A stretch of 64,000 nt of DNA from Manduca sexta (taxonomy: Eukaryota; Arthropoda; Insecta; Lepidoptera; Sphingidae): assembly GCF_014839805.1 (NCBI RefSeq), contig NC_051139.1, positions 2,046,001 to 2,110,000 of the forward strand, given 5' to 3'. Below the pieces are notes generated by a model, which saw only the letters and a list, made by a program, of their open reading frames with translations, ran no database searches and was not told the DNA's origin. Positions 12,802 through 24,100 of the stretch are shown here, piece by piece. Both the position numbers and the translations under genes were made by a program. Position 1 is the stretch's first letter. Every line of letters starts with the position of its first letter.

Positions 12802-14331
12802 ATGGGAGGCTCGCAGAGCACTCGAAAACTAAGTGTTGATAACGAAAATGCCATTCAAGTATCTCAAGAAGCAATAGACCGGATACAAGCTCAGCTACAA
12901 GCCAAAGTAAATATATTGCATTACATAATTTAGATCAATGTCATATCTATATAAAACAAAATACACCTGTGTTTGCACTATTCAACAATTCTCTGTTAAT
13001 CTTCAAATATATTTATCCCATATATGCTACCATATTTGGAAGACTACCATATTCATTACGACACTGAAGCTTGCAGGTTATGTACTGATCAGCTTGGTTA
13101 AAAAGTGATGTCATCTCTAGATATCTCTGAATACTAAATTATAATAAGGATATGAACGGATAACTAGACCGAATGTGTTTTTCTATATACATAGTTTGTA
13201 TACTCCTGCTTATGATTGTTGGCTCATAATTCAGTCATCTGACATACAACTTATGGAATTCTTATCCAGCTGTTAGTGAGAAGATATTCATGTCTTCACC
13301 CGAGGGTGAATCGTTTTATTGAATACAATTAGTACAAATGTAAAATAAGTTTAAATTAATTTTATTACTTGCCACCCTAACATGTTACTTATTAAGCAAT
13401 GGACCAATACTTATTACCCCGCTGTGTGGAAATAGTCTCCTCTGCCAAGGCTATGACTAAAATTGTATGCTTTTGGAGATAGAAACCCTTATTTCCCTTG
13501 GTTTATAATGTCTACATAGAATTAAATGTTATAAACTTCAACAATCTTAATAATTTTGACTTCTCCTAATCTCGAAACATTGTTGCACAATAATATCAAT
13601 AATACAATCACAATCAAATATGTTCATAGCAAGCTGAGCAACCACAGCCTACACCTCAGTACACTGCTCCTCCACCGCCATACTATGATCAACGGAAACA
13701 GCACGAATATGCAGCTGAAGAAGCTTACTGGGTTCGTCGTATAGAAAACTTGAAACGAGCACATGACAAAATAAACAGCGGCATGCATATTGAGTATCAA
13801 AAGACATTGAAAGAGGCCAATGAATTGTTTGATATGGTAAAAGATGATAAAATGGCAAGCAAATTGCCACCGTGCCAGGAAGAGAAAGCTAAGGTAAGAT
13901 ACATGGATACTTTATACATGTTTATTGGGTAGTGAATCTAAGGCCTTTTCTATAATTGTAAAAGGAAAAGTGTATCACATTCTTATCAAAGAACAAGTAA
14001 AACATAAGCCATACTATCTACTAAGCATCTTGCACAATAATTAATGCAAATAATTGATTAATGAAATTGACACCCTACCTGTATTGTATGTAACATGAAA
14101 TAATTTATATGTTCCAACAATGTACTATTTTCAGTATTTTTGTGATTGTGCCTATTTATAAAACCCCAACTCCAGACCACAAATAAATGTCTAAACGTAA
14201 TCCAATTGACATTCCAGGTCCTTCAATGCTACAGCACAAATCCAGACAAGTCACTGCTGTGTTCTGTGTTAGTGAATGAGTTCAATGACTGTGTGTGCAA
14301 GAGCCGGGTGGCGGCCGTGACGGCGTCCTGA
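12802..14331 (+). CDS. CHCHD3: MICOS complex subunit MIC19 (CHCHD3-like)
   Basis: Exons 12802-12906, 13630-13893 and 14218-14331 join in frame to 160 aa through GT-AG introns (gtaaat, gtaaga donors). The start MGGSQSTR gives Gly2 for N-myristoylation, as in MIC19. A charged, likely coiled-coil middle follows a Pro-rich stretch (AEQPQPTPQY). The C-terminal CHCH domain has the exact twin CX9C pattern: Cys117/Cys127 and Cys138/Cys148. MIC19 lines the inner-membrane side of MICOS and supports crista junctions and contact with the outer-membrane SAM complex. At 160 aa it is shorter than vertebrate CHCHD3 (about 227 aa), so a small exon in intron 1 could have been missed, although the joined frame is clean. 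MIC25 (CHCHD6) is the close alternative name. Start context ACCATGG is good. Confidence 0.85.
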
Positions 14332-14443
14332 GCTGTGTATATAATCAATTAGATAAAGATTCCAAACCCGTATCACTAACTATATACTGCGACTTCAGAA
14401 ACAAGGCATGGCTCTGCGCAGTAGATTTAATTATTGCTGTATG

Positions 14444-14449
14444 AATAAA
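14444..14449 (+). terminator. Poly(A) signal AATAAA for MIC19
   Basis: The first AATAAA after the MIC19 stop, about 113 nt downstream and followed by a T-rich stretch. It implies a short 3' UTR. Confidence 0.6.
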
Positions 14450-14834
14450 ATGTTATTAATTTATTTTGTTTGTATTCCTTATACCTGTGTTATTTTGACT
14501 GCTACGAAAACATTGGATGTATAAGTTAGAACCGAAGTACTACATACTCTATGTAAAATAAACTTTTTTATGAATCTCGCACATGTCATAATATGAAACT
14601 TGGCGTTGTTCGGCTTCCACATTGCGATAATTCTGAATTTGCGCCGGCGTACCTTCGTTATGTGAAAATCACGTGACATTTCATGTATCAGCTGCAATTA
14701 CAACATTGGTACAGAATTGAAATTATTATTAATTATTAATCTTGAACTTAGAGCTATCTGAAAAATTTAAGACAGGGTTCCTAAATGAGTATGAACTTGT
14801 AATACAGTAATTTAAAATTAATAAATAAATAGAT

Positions 14835-14852
14835 GCTTTTTTCGAAAAAAGC
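14835..14852. repeat. 18-bp perfect palindrome
   Basis: GCTTTTTTCGAAAAAAGC is fully self-complementary. It lies between MIC19 and the next gene. No role can be read from it. Confidence 0.6.
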
Positions 14853-15024
14853 TTTATATCACACTTATCTGATAAGGAATAGATCTATGATGTCATGACA
14901 CATGTAAAATGATTATTGATAAAACATTGGTTACCGACTCTGGTTACCAAAGTGACATTTCTGCCAATAAACAAATAAAGTCATCCAAATTTTGGCAACC
15001 TACATTATTAAATTTATATAAATC

Positions 15025-15520
15025 ATGACTGAGCAACCAGCAGAACAAAAAAGACGTGTTCCTCTATACCCGGGATTTCCCGAATTAGCCAGATCTGACG
15101 TTAGCATCTATCCGGCATATTCAAGACTAGCTCTAGCTTAGTAAGTAAACACATACGAATATTAATATACTTTTAGGATAAAATGAAACCCAAAAAAATC
15201 AGGCTTTCAATTTTATATAAGCTTAAATATTATCACCAACTGATAATGTTTACAGCCGCGTGGTCTGCCGTCATCGATACCATTGGGCGAAGGTAGCGCA
15301 GCGCAAACAGTTCATGCGGGAGCTGCATAGCTTCGAGAGGCTCCAGTCGAATGCGCTGGACGGAGTGAGAGTGCACCGCGAATTCTCTCAAGGAATCCTC
15401 TCGCACGTGATCCCACCGCGCCGGTACATACAGAAGTTGACCCCTGACCCCCTCACTTCTAAAGAGAGGATGCGTGTAGAAGAAATTATAAGCGGGAAGG
15501 TAAATTTCAATCAGAAATAA
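15025..15520 (+). CDS. Unrecognised small two-exon protein, 126 aa
   Basis: Exon 1 is 15025-15140 and exon 2 is 15256-15520, with donor gtaagt and acceptor tttacag; they join in frame (TA|C) to 126 aa. The product is basic and rich in Arg, His and Tyr, with LYPGFPELARSDVSIYPAY near the N-terminus and IPPRRYIQKLTPDPLTSKER near the C-terminus. There is no signal peptide, membrane segment or cysteine pattern. A cluster of coding-like GC and codon use in exon 2, consensus splice sites and AATAAA 114 nt after the stop support a real gene. The family is not recognised. The PPRRY-type motif brings to mind small sperm-axoneme microtubule inner proteins, but this is only a guess. A second donor-like GTAAAT just before the stop leaves room for another 3' exon. 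Confidence 0.65.
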
Positions 15521-15633
15521 GAAAAAGGCGACTAGCAGTTTGTTAAATTATTTTAGAATATATTTGTTTATAGTTTTTCATTATTATTTGTAAGAAATTT
15601 GTTGCGGGAATCTTTATTTACAATGAATCTCTG

Positions 15634-15639
15634 AATAAA
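15634..15639 (+). terminator. Poly(A) signal AATAAA
   Basis: AATAAATAAA lies about 114 nt after the stop of the 126-aa gene, in an AT-rich context. Confidence 0.5.
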
Positions 15640-15737
15640 TAAATTTATTATAGTTCTGAAAAGTGTAGATTTTTATTGCATATTGATGTCTTATCCTATC
15701 TTACTCTTGTAATACTTACTTAGTTACTAATTACATA

Positions 15738-15965
15738 AAATTTTGACTGCCCAAGTTGCATAGTAGTAATGCGTACGCGATACGAGTACGACTACCGCGC
15801 TAAGATCATGGATTTGAATCCCGGGTCTCCGCGGTCAATGAGAGTAAAGGAAGAGAGTGCATCTACGAGTATGTATTGCACTCACTAGTGCACTATAGTA
15901 TCTCGTGCGTACCTGGCTGATCAGATAAAATTCCGCTAGGAGGGATTCAGTCATTTATTGTACTT
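15738..15965 (+). mobile_element. tRNA-derived SINE, third family
   Basis: The head carries a box-B-like GATTTGAATCCCGGG and the body has the TGCACTCACTAGTGCACTA palindrome followed by CCTGGCTGATC. The body differs from the 12275 family. The boundaries are approximate. Confidence 0.55.
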
Positions 15966-16004
15966 TACTTACTGATTTACTAAAGATTCTTATTCTATTT
16001 AGTA

Positions 16005-16130
16005 ATATTATAAATGTGAAGATTTATTCAAATGTTAGAATATTTTTTAGAAGTAAACACAAAAACATTAACACATAAGGTACTTTTTATCCCAGTAATT
16101 TGATCCCATGGTTTATTACGCGAGCGAAGG
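16005..16130 (+). repeat. Degenerate dispersed repeat, family T
   Basis: TAATATTATAAATGTGAAG ... TTAGAAGTAAACACAAAAACATTAACACATAAGGTACTTTTTATCCCAGTAATTTG matches the family seen near 6290 and 23745. Confidence 0.6.
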
Positions 16131-16373
16131 TTCTAGGTACTAATATTTTAACTTTATATTACCTTGAAGAACACTCACTTGAGTCCTCTCATGTCATACA
16201 ATGTTAATTCCAAAATCAATAATCTCTTAACATTTAAAATTATTACCCTGGTTTAGGAAGTCATAAAACATGGGGCTTAAGTTATGCCTCCTAACCTAAC
16301 ACCTTCAATAATAAAGATGAACTTATGTATAAAATATTTCATAAAATAAAACTCAGTTTTTTTATAAAATAGT

Positions 16374-17223
16374 TTATTCAGCAGTAACCTTTTTTTTCTT
16401 AATTTTTTTACTCTTCTCCACATTGTTCTGTAAGTAATGTGCCTCCTTCTTAGCCTGTGCTATCTCTACTCGGAGTCTCTGTTTCAGTGCTGCTTTCTCG
16501 TAAGCAAGTCTTTCGCTCAGATGTATCCATTTAAATCTTGGTATGTATTTTATATTCCATATCATGTCATAGTATCGGGATTTCTTTCTTGTACCAATTT
16601 TTGTGTTGTTCAGCTTGGCTGCCACCTCTTTAGCAACTCTTTTCTTCTGGAACTCTACCCAGCCTTCTGTAAATTGGTTTGGTATTCTTTTTCTTTTTTC
16701 ACCTTGTTCTGTAATATAATAAAATTATGGATATGGTATATAGATAAAACAGGCTTTTTTACAGACTGTTTCATGCACAATGGAATTTATTGTTAAAGAA
16801 TTAGATGGCACAAACAGTGCCAACACAATATACTTAACCCTTACTAAGTTGCTTCTAAACATCTTGTTATAAAAATGATATAGTGCCTAAATATTAATAA
16901 AGGTGGTTATTGACCTAAATTGAATAGCCTTTAATGGCTTCAAAGTTATACAAAATCAGTTACTTTCATAACATAACCTTAAAATACTTACTATTACTTG
17001 GTTGTAAATAAATCCTTCCAATATCCCCGTGCTGACTAAATATCTCGCGTATTTTAGCTACATTCATGTACGGAGGAATCGTAGATAAGTAGACTATCCC
17101 TCGTTTCCTAGTTTTCTTCTTACGAACAAGTTTATCTTGTTTCAATGTATTGTCTTCACTATTTTGGTCACTTTCATAATCTGAACCGTTTTCTGGCACC
17201 CTTTCCATCTCGATATCCGGCAT
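16374..17223 (-). CDS. ABT1: Activator of basal transcription 1 / ESF2 homologue
   Basis: Exons 16992-17223 and 16374-16708 (minus) join at GTAAGT/TTACAG to 188 aa. An acidic N-terminus and a KKKTRKRG basic patch precede an RRM: GIVYLSTIPPYMNV (RNP2-like) and the GDIGRIYLQP strand, with FTEGWVEFQKKRVAKEVA as RNP1 and the last helix. The conserved MIWNIKYIPRFKWIHLSER and a Lys-rich tail follow. Yeast Esf2 and human ABT1 are U3 snoRNP-associated nucleolar factors needed for early 18S pre-rRNA cleavage, so a role in small-subunit assembly is inferred. The human protein is longer because of its tail. The stop codon lies inside an AATAAA, see findings. It is head to head with RTF2. Confidence 0.92.
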
Positions 17224-17675
17224 ATTTATATTTCAATAACTTCACAATCTTAGCTTCTCTTTAATCTGAGCAATAAATATATTTCAAACTGTGTTTTTAT
17301 TTCCAAAATCCAAACTTAACCTAACACGAATCAATGTGACTTTGACAGTTTATTAAAAAAATGGACGTTGATTATAGTTGTATCGTGAATGACATTCTTT
17401 ATAATACGACCACAGAGGCTGTATGGCTAAGAGCCTTTGCCTTCTCCTTAAGGAGTAAATCAAACCAAAAAAAAAAAAATACGACCACAGACAAACTCTG
17501 CTGAGCCTGAATATGACGCATTCAGACGCATTTGATTACTGACGTCATCTGACAATACCTACCTATTTATTTGCCAAATGTCAATGTTGTAATTTGAACA
17601 CTGTTGTACACAAACATTTCTGATTTCGAGTTTATTTCTTTCTATTTTCCAAGCAGTAAATTATAACCCGTAAAT
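17224..17675. promoter_or_regulatory. Shared upstream region of ABT1 and RTF2
   Basis: The two start codons are 452 bp apart and diverge, so this stretch must hold both promoters. No TATA box is obvious. A 61-bp retro-insertion occupies 17417-17477. Coordinated expression of these two growth-related genes is an inference from layout only. Confidence 0.6.
17403..17490 (+). mobile_element. Tiny poly(A)-tailed retro-insertion with 13-bp TSD
   Basis: AATACGACCACAG occurs at 17403-17415 and again at 17478-17490. Between them is a 62-bp insert (GGCTGTATGGCTAAGAGCC, then TCTCCTTAAGGAG) ending in a run of A. The insert resembles the reverse complement of 8085-8140. It is a 5'-truncated element copied by LINE machinery. 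Confidence 0.85.
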
Positions 17676-19155
17676 ATGGGTTGTGATGGTGGTACTATTC
17701 CCCGACGAGATGAACTCGTTCGTATGAAAAAGAAACCAGAACAGGTGCGGAATTGTTTTTATCTCGTGTCATATGAAATAGTTACTTTTACTTATGAAAG
17801 CTTTATTTTACAGAAAGACAAAGATGCAGAGAGATCCTTCAAATGGCGAAATTGCGCACTATCGCAACAGCCGCTTCAGGAGCCCATAGTGGCCTGTGGA
17901 TTGGGTAGATTATACAGTAAAAGTTCAGTGATTGAATCTCTTCTTGATAAGGACACAAAGCCAGAGTCGATTAGTCATATCAAAAATCTTAAGGTAGGTC
18001 ATACATTAAAATAACAAGACAAAAATCTCACTGCAAATAATTTCATATAAAAAATAACCTTACATATCTTGACAGGACATTAAAGATTTGAAACTAGTCA
18101 AGAACCCAGCGCATGTAGAGACCGACCACACTGATGGTGTTGTGGGCAATGGAAGTGCCCCTTACATCTGCCCCATCAGTGGGCTTGAAATGACCGGCAA
18201 GTTTAGATTTATATTCCTGTGGAGTTGTGGCTGTGTGCTCGCTGAAAGAGCCCTGAAGGAAGTTAAGCAGAATTTATGTCACATGGTATGTATTATAGAG
18301 CTTTTCTTTGAAGACATCTATATATATAATAATGAATCCCTATTTCCCTTGGTCAGACCATCACGCCTGACTGGCTGGACCGATTTCACTAGTTTTTTTT
18401 TGTTGTGTTTGTTAGGAGAAGGTTCTTAAAAAAGAAAAAATTCAATAAATTAAAAACTTAAGGAAAATATTAATTTTATATAACTGTCAATTGTTTGAAA
18501 TAACTGTCTGCGATTGACAGAAAGAGCACTGCAAATTCATAGTTAAGATGGGACAACGTCTGTCGGGTCAGCTAGTTTTTATTACTTACACAAATCAATT
18601 TTGTGGTACTAGAAAACTAAATTAAAACAATTTGTTCTTAATTTTCAGTGTCAACAGCCATTTATGGATAATGATGTTGTGGTCCTCAATGGGACTGAAG
18701 AAGATGTAGAAAAACTTAAGGACAAAATGGCGTTACGTATTGCCAACCGAAAAACTAGCAAGAAATCAAAATCAGAAAAAAAACTAAAAGTTGAAACTCT
18801 TACTGAATCTACATCAGAAACACCATCAACTTCTAGCACAGAAGTTAAGACTGAAATTAAGGAAGAACCAGAAGCTGGTCCCAGTAATGCTGTTAAAAAA
18901 GAAATTGAGACTATACCACTGTCATTACCAAAGTTCAACCCTAATAAACAGGCAAGAGGTCATTTTGGCTCATCAAAACGTGCTCACCCTACGGAGTTGG
19001 CAGATGATCCTTCATACAAAAAGACTAAGAAGAATTACAGCATCGCTAAAGATCCGCAAGCTAGTGATGTGTATAAGTCTTTATTCACAACACATAAAGA
19101 TGAGAAACAACAGCAAAGAGCACACTGGGTTACGTACAATCCTTTTTACAATTAA
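17676..19155 (+). CDS. RTF2: Replication termination factor 2 (RTF2)
   Basis: Exons 17676-17744, 17814-17993, 18076-18285 and 18649-19155 are all phase 0 and give 321 aa. The start MGCDGGTIPRRDELV is the family hallmark. A first RING-like module (WRNCALS...PIVACGLGRLYSK) is followed by a second (ICPISGLEMTG...WSCGCVLAERALKEV...CHMCQQPF). A long Lys/Glu/Ser-rich linker leads to the conserved C-terminus YKSLFTTH...AHWVTYNPF. RTF2 acts at replication forks; in human cells DDI1/2 shuttle it to the proteasome so that stalled forks restart, and yeast Rtf2 enforces site-specific fork barriers. The start fits the family exactly. Intron 3 carries a Helitron (18317-18575). Confidence 0.95.
18317..18575 (+). 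mobile_element. LEP1-like non-autonomous Helitron
   Basis: Starts TCTATATATATAATAATG after A18316 and ends GTCAGCTAG before T18576, so the insertion lies between A and T with no target-site duplication, as Helitrons do. A short stem (GACA/TGTC) lies just inside the CTAG end. It is colinear with 62083-62844. It has no ORF and sits in RTF2 intron 3. Confidence 0.85.
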
Positions 19156-19580
19156 GGACTTGTCTCACTGTCACAAATCTTATATCATTTACAAGATGAG
19201 TGAGTTTGCGAACAGCACTAGTACAAAGAATGCCTGTTGCAGAATTTTAAGCTTTAGGATTCATAGTCAGCTAAAGCAGGATGGTCTTGTGGCCACATTG
19301 GTTTGTATTTCATATACTTGGAGCCCAGTGCTGCAACTGCTCTGCTAGTTTAAAAGTGGTACCATACAAATGAAAGTAAATAATGTAGCCAGAGCACACA
19401 AACCATGCTATTGTGAGAAAATTGAATTGGAACTAATTTATTATACTAATAATCAACTTTTACAAGTGGGTTTAATATTTTCCTTGTTAGACTAATATAT
19501 ACTATTTTGTCCTGTCTCTTACTTTACTCAAGAATGACACCATAAAGAATACGAAACTAATCTTAAAATTGTGTAATAGA

Positions 19581-19586
19581 AATAAA
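19581..19586 (+). terminator. Poly(A) signal AATAAA for RTF2
   Basis: About 425 nt after the RTF2 stop, in the sequence AGAAATAAAATAT, followed by T-rich sequence. Confidence 0.5.
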
Positions 19587-20134
19587 ATATACTAGATATT
19601 TTTTATTGTTTTATTTTGTCACATTTATTCTAAAATATTGCACATATGAATTGCACATAAATGGAATGTCACGCTACAGCCAATTAATCTAATCTTTGTG
19701 CTTCTTTGGTAAAAACTTAAGACAAACTCCATATTGGATATATGTGAAATTATACAAAATTATAATTCTACATTTTAAATAAAATTTAAAATCAGAAAAT
19801 ACAGTACTTAGAATTCAAAAATGTTTTAAAGTGCAAAATACCACATGTAATTGATATAAAAATAGAATATATAAGGAATGCAGACAAAACAAAGTCATAC
19901 ACATCAAGTGCAGTTAACTAAAGTACATAGATGTCAGTTCTTCTGAATAAGACAGGTGTGCAAAGTAAACTACAGCAAACAAAAATAATACTAGACCATT
20001 CAATTAAAAACTGTTCTACAATATATTAAACTGCTGTTGACAATATTATTTTAATGATCTATGACGCGTTGACTGAGGCATCAAAACAATGAATTACCAC
20101 CCGGGCTTTACACCTGGCGTGTTTATCACGACGC

Positions 20135-20200
20135 TAACGCCAGTGCGTCTCCACTCACCTAACGTGTGAAATTAGCGCTACAAGCATACGGCCCACACGA
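20135..20200. repeat. Diverged repeat S, copy 1
   Basis: CACCTAACGTGTGAAATTAGCGCTAC resembles CGTCTAGCGTGCATAACGTGTCAAGATAAGCGCTAC at 22185 and CACCTAGCGTGTAAAAATAAGTGCATC at 24970. The similarity is by eye and partial. Confidence 0.4.
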
Positions 20201-20260
20201 AGTTGGTATATAGCCTGCACAACACATGTATGTATTTTGCCGCGCTGTTGTAGTAGAGCA

Positions 20261-20801
20261 AGAGCCCGTGTAACCCAGACCTTCGTTATTTTATAAAAGC
20301 TGAACGTTTATCAGCGCATGCTCCCAACACAGGTAACAACGATGGGCCATTATGAAGTTTGGGCCACAGTGGCTTTGGCAGGTACACGGTACTAAAGGTG
20401 TGTAAAATGCCGATCTAGTTTCATCAAATAATAAAGAGAGATTTTATGGTATTACCATCAGAAAATTATTAAAAATCACGTTATTCATTGACAGACACTT
20501 AACATCGTGGCAATCCCTTGCCAGACACCCTTAATGTTCATGAAATTAAATTTTATTTACGTTATAGTATAAAAGCTGATTTTTATATATAGTACTTGGG
20601 TAATAAGTAAATAATGTTTCCTCGTTAGCCAGACGTTTTTGATACACACACACCTTTTACACACCTTTAGTACCGTGTACCTGCCAAAGCCACTGTAGCC
20701 CAAACTTCATAATGGCCCATCGTTGTTACCTGTGTTGGGAGCATGCGCTGACAAACTTTCAGCTTTTATAAAATAACGAAGGTCTGGGGTTCACGGGCTC
20801 T
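20261..20801. mobile_element. Foldback element, 146-bp inverted arms
   Basis: The arms 20261-20407 and 20655-20801 are near-exact inverted copies (for example GGCAGGTACACGGTACTAAAG against CTTTAGTACCGTGTACCTGCC), with only a few differences, around a 247-bp AT-rich unique centre. There is no ORF. No clear target-site duplication borders the arms. The near-identity suggests recent formation or arm homogenisation. Confidence 0.85.
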
Positions 20802-21152
20802 TAGACTATAGCCCTTATTATAACACGCCTGGTTGGTGGTCCAGCACGCTAGAGATCTTTTATGACAGGCCTGGCTTGTGATACCGTAATAGCGACGCAC
20901 ATATATATGGAACACAAAAAACATATTAATCATAGAATATTCATATTGAAAGTAATTTTCCCGTATTTATTCATAATTCTATAAGTCACGTTAATAGAGA
21001 TCAAAAAGTACAAAATTAAGTACATACGCCATACTGGGCCTGACCTAAGTCTAGCTATTCTACCCACATTTCTTTGCACGCATGAGGTCTTAAAGATATT
21101 AAGTAATAAATATGAAATATTAATGAAATCTCCAGTAGATTAAATGTCACGT

Positions 21153-24100
21153 TTACGCAGAGTTATCCTGTTGCACAGACGCTAAGGTAGCTTCTATTAT
21201 AAGGTTGAAGTCCAATTCGTTGAGGCTTGCCTTGGCTGTCAGAAGATCCAAAAAAGTGTCCAATGGGGAGAGACGCTCGCCAGAGGGCAGGGCGGCAATT
21301 CCAGCTGAAAATAGAAATATAAAATAGGTAGGTAATTTTTTATTAATAGCAAGCTTTATAGCAATGTATTCCACAAACAAACATGATCCTTAAGGGCTGT
21401 GATCACTAGGTGGAGAGCAAATACGACTATACGTAACATCCATACTTTAAAAAATTATGATTTCCTGCCATTATTTAAATATGAAGAACAAGATTGTATG
21501 TATTGACTTTATAGTGTGTAAAGCAAGAATAAAAACATACCTGCCTCTTCATGCTAGTATTCTGAGTTGATAGCAAGGTGTCCGTGAAGCCAGCCAGGGT
21601 AAACTTCAGCTGAAGGGGATGTTACAATTTCAAACAGGTCTGGTTTGATGGCGCGTGTGCTGTGTGTGTACCGACCGGTGTCGCTGAGCGGGCGGTGGCG
21701 CGCGTGCTCGTGGTGGTGGCTGGCGCCGCCGCTGAGCAGCGTGGCGGCGTGGTCGCGCGCGCGCACGAGCAGTGCGGCGCGGCCGCCCCCGCCGGCACAG
21801 GTGTGCTCGGGTGGCGCGTGTGCTGTGTGTGTACTGACCGGTGTCGCTGAGCGGGCGGTGGCGCGCGTGCTCGTGGTGGTGGCTGGCGCCGCCGCTGAGC
21901 AGCGTGGCGGCGTGGTCGCGCGCGCGCACGAGCAGTGCGGCGCGGCCGCCCCACGCCGCAAGCGCACGCCGTGCGCGGCCCTCGCCGACCAGCTGGATCA
22001 GCCGCAGCTTGTTATTCACCGCAGTCTTGCTCTCGTCGTCCTTACCTGTGTTCAAATCATTTTTGCCATTATTCTTGTCAACGCACAAACTTATTAGTGC
22101 CTTGACTGCAGCCCACACCTATTGTGTAATTAAACGAGCAATACCAGTGCACCACAGGTGACGCATTAAAAACTACAAAGGAGCACACGTCTAGCGTGCA
22201 TAACGTGTCAAGATAAGCGCTACACTAATGCAACCAAACACATAAAAACAATGTTATGTAGCCGATGGGGATACACCTGTCGTGTGAACCGCATGCTCGT
22301 AACGCTTATTTTTATACGTTAAGTATGTGAAGCCGCAGTCATTGTGGTCAGTTACGCGAATGAAGGAAACATGTGATGAAGCGATCGGATAGGGGTTTAT
22401 GGGTTTGACGAAAAGTTTACGGATTAATAGAGGCATTCAAATGGATGTATTTATCAGTAAAACTTGCGTTTAAAACAGTAAAAAGATCAATATTAAAAAA
22501 GAAACAATAATACTTACAAGCAATAATAGCTTTCATGACGTCTATCTGCAGCTCGAACACGTTCCTGTGCACGTATTGTACGAACGCGTGGAACGGCAGC
22601 GCGCGGTACCCCAGGTACGTGAAGAACGAGCTGAACCCCTGCGGCAGCGGGAACGCGATCGAGTCCGCCGCCAGGTAGTATTGCTCGAGGATCTTGAATA
22701 GCAGGAATGCGTGCGTTGGCTCCATCTCATCGCTGTTGGAGCATCACTTCATTAATATTGAGTAAAGCTGTAAACTTAAACCAGTGTTAAGAGGTAACAC
22801 AGTAACGAAAGTTAAACTTACCGTAAATTATCCGTGACACATTAAAACATTCCCATAACAAGCCAAAAAAAAAAACAAAATACAAATCACAAAAAATGAA
22901 CGCACCAATAAAACCAACAAAACCACTAAAAATAGACAAAAGAACGTAACCAAACGAAGCACACACGTCCATTATTTAGGAAAACTAAACACATCACACG
23001 GTAAAAATAAGAGCAACTCAACACAACCGTCAAAGGCAGCTACTTCACGCGAAAATCGTCAAACCAAGAAAAGCGACAACACAATGATGAAAAACCTCGC
23101 AATGGTGCAAGAGGTTCGCAATCCATACATGAATGTGAAGCCGCGATGCTGGTTGTGCGCGGGCGCAGCGGCGGCGGCGCGCGTCACGGCGCGACACAGC
23201 GCGCGCGACGCGTCCAGCTGCGCCGACGCCCAGCGCGTCGCCACCGCGTGCACGCCCGACTCCACGCCGCGACCACCACCACCACTCGCGCCACCCGCGC
23301 CCGCCCCCCCGGCCCCGCTCGACCCGCCCGACCCGCTGCACTCGCGCATCAGGTGCACGCTCACCTCGCGTAGGTTCTGGTTATGAGCGAGTAAAGTGAG
23401 AGCAAGCTCCTATTAGCTCTTTGTTCTTGATGAAAACATTGAGATGTCTCATCAAACTAGGAACCCGAGGCTGGTATGTTGGGAATACCAGCTATAGCGA
23501 CGTGGCACTTCGATACATGAAGAAGTCAGGGACAGGAGGCAATGACTCCGATTGCTACGGAAAGCCTCAAACAAACACAGTCCTACATTATAATAAGACA
23601 TCATGTGCGTTCAAAATCACTCACCACGGACGAAGTGGATCAACACATATCAATGTTCTAAAAACGGTGTCACAATTTATCACTCCAATCAGGACATATA
23701 CGATTATAATAAACTATCAGGTTTGCGCCATAATATATACTGCCTTACAAATATTAAAAATGTGAAAGTTTGTGAAAATATTTGGATTTTTGTTAGAAGT
23801 GAACTCAGAAACAGCTAAATCTAATTCCATACGCGCAATGATACTTTTGTTCCGGTAATTTGCTCGCATGGGAAATACCTTTTTTTATCTGATTTTTCAA
23901 AGAAATTGCGTTTGGTTCGAACAGGTGGCGCTATGAATCGCTACAATGCTTTAGGGACTTTTGTAGCTGAAAACACATTTTACGTAGACGAAACTGCGAG
24001 CATCACCTAGCAAATCATATATTACCAAATATCTTTTGCGCTACGTTGTACTACATTCTATATAACCTATCATCAGTAATTAAAATGACACAAAAACTGG

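Larger units (their letters stand above)
19600..21152. other. RTF2-GSAP convergent intergenic region
   Basis: The two genes converge here. It holds no coding frame, a foldback element (20261-20801) and one degenerate copy of repeat S (20135-20200). The GSAP 3' UTR must lie at the right-hand side; a minus-strand AATAAA is at about 20965-20970. Confidence 0.5.

Noticed and set aside
18664..18938. Antisense Ser-rich open frame over RTF2 exon 4
   Set aside because: It mirrors the Lys/Glu/Ser-rich RTF2 linker and has no splice or motif support.
21554..22161. Several long overlapping open frames on both strands (up to 162 codons)
   Set aside because: They are by-products of very GC-rich sequence in GSAP exon 13 and its duplicate. 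Only the frame that joins to exons 12 and 14 makes family sense.
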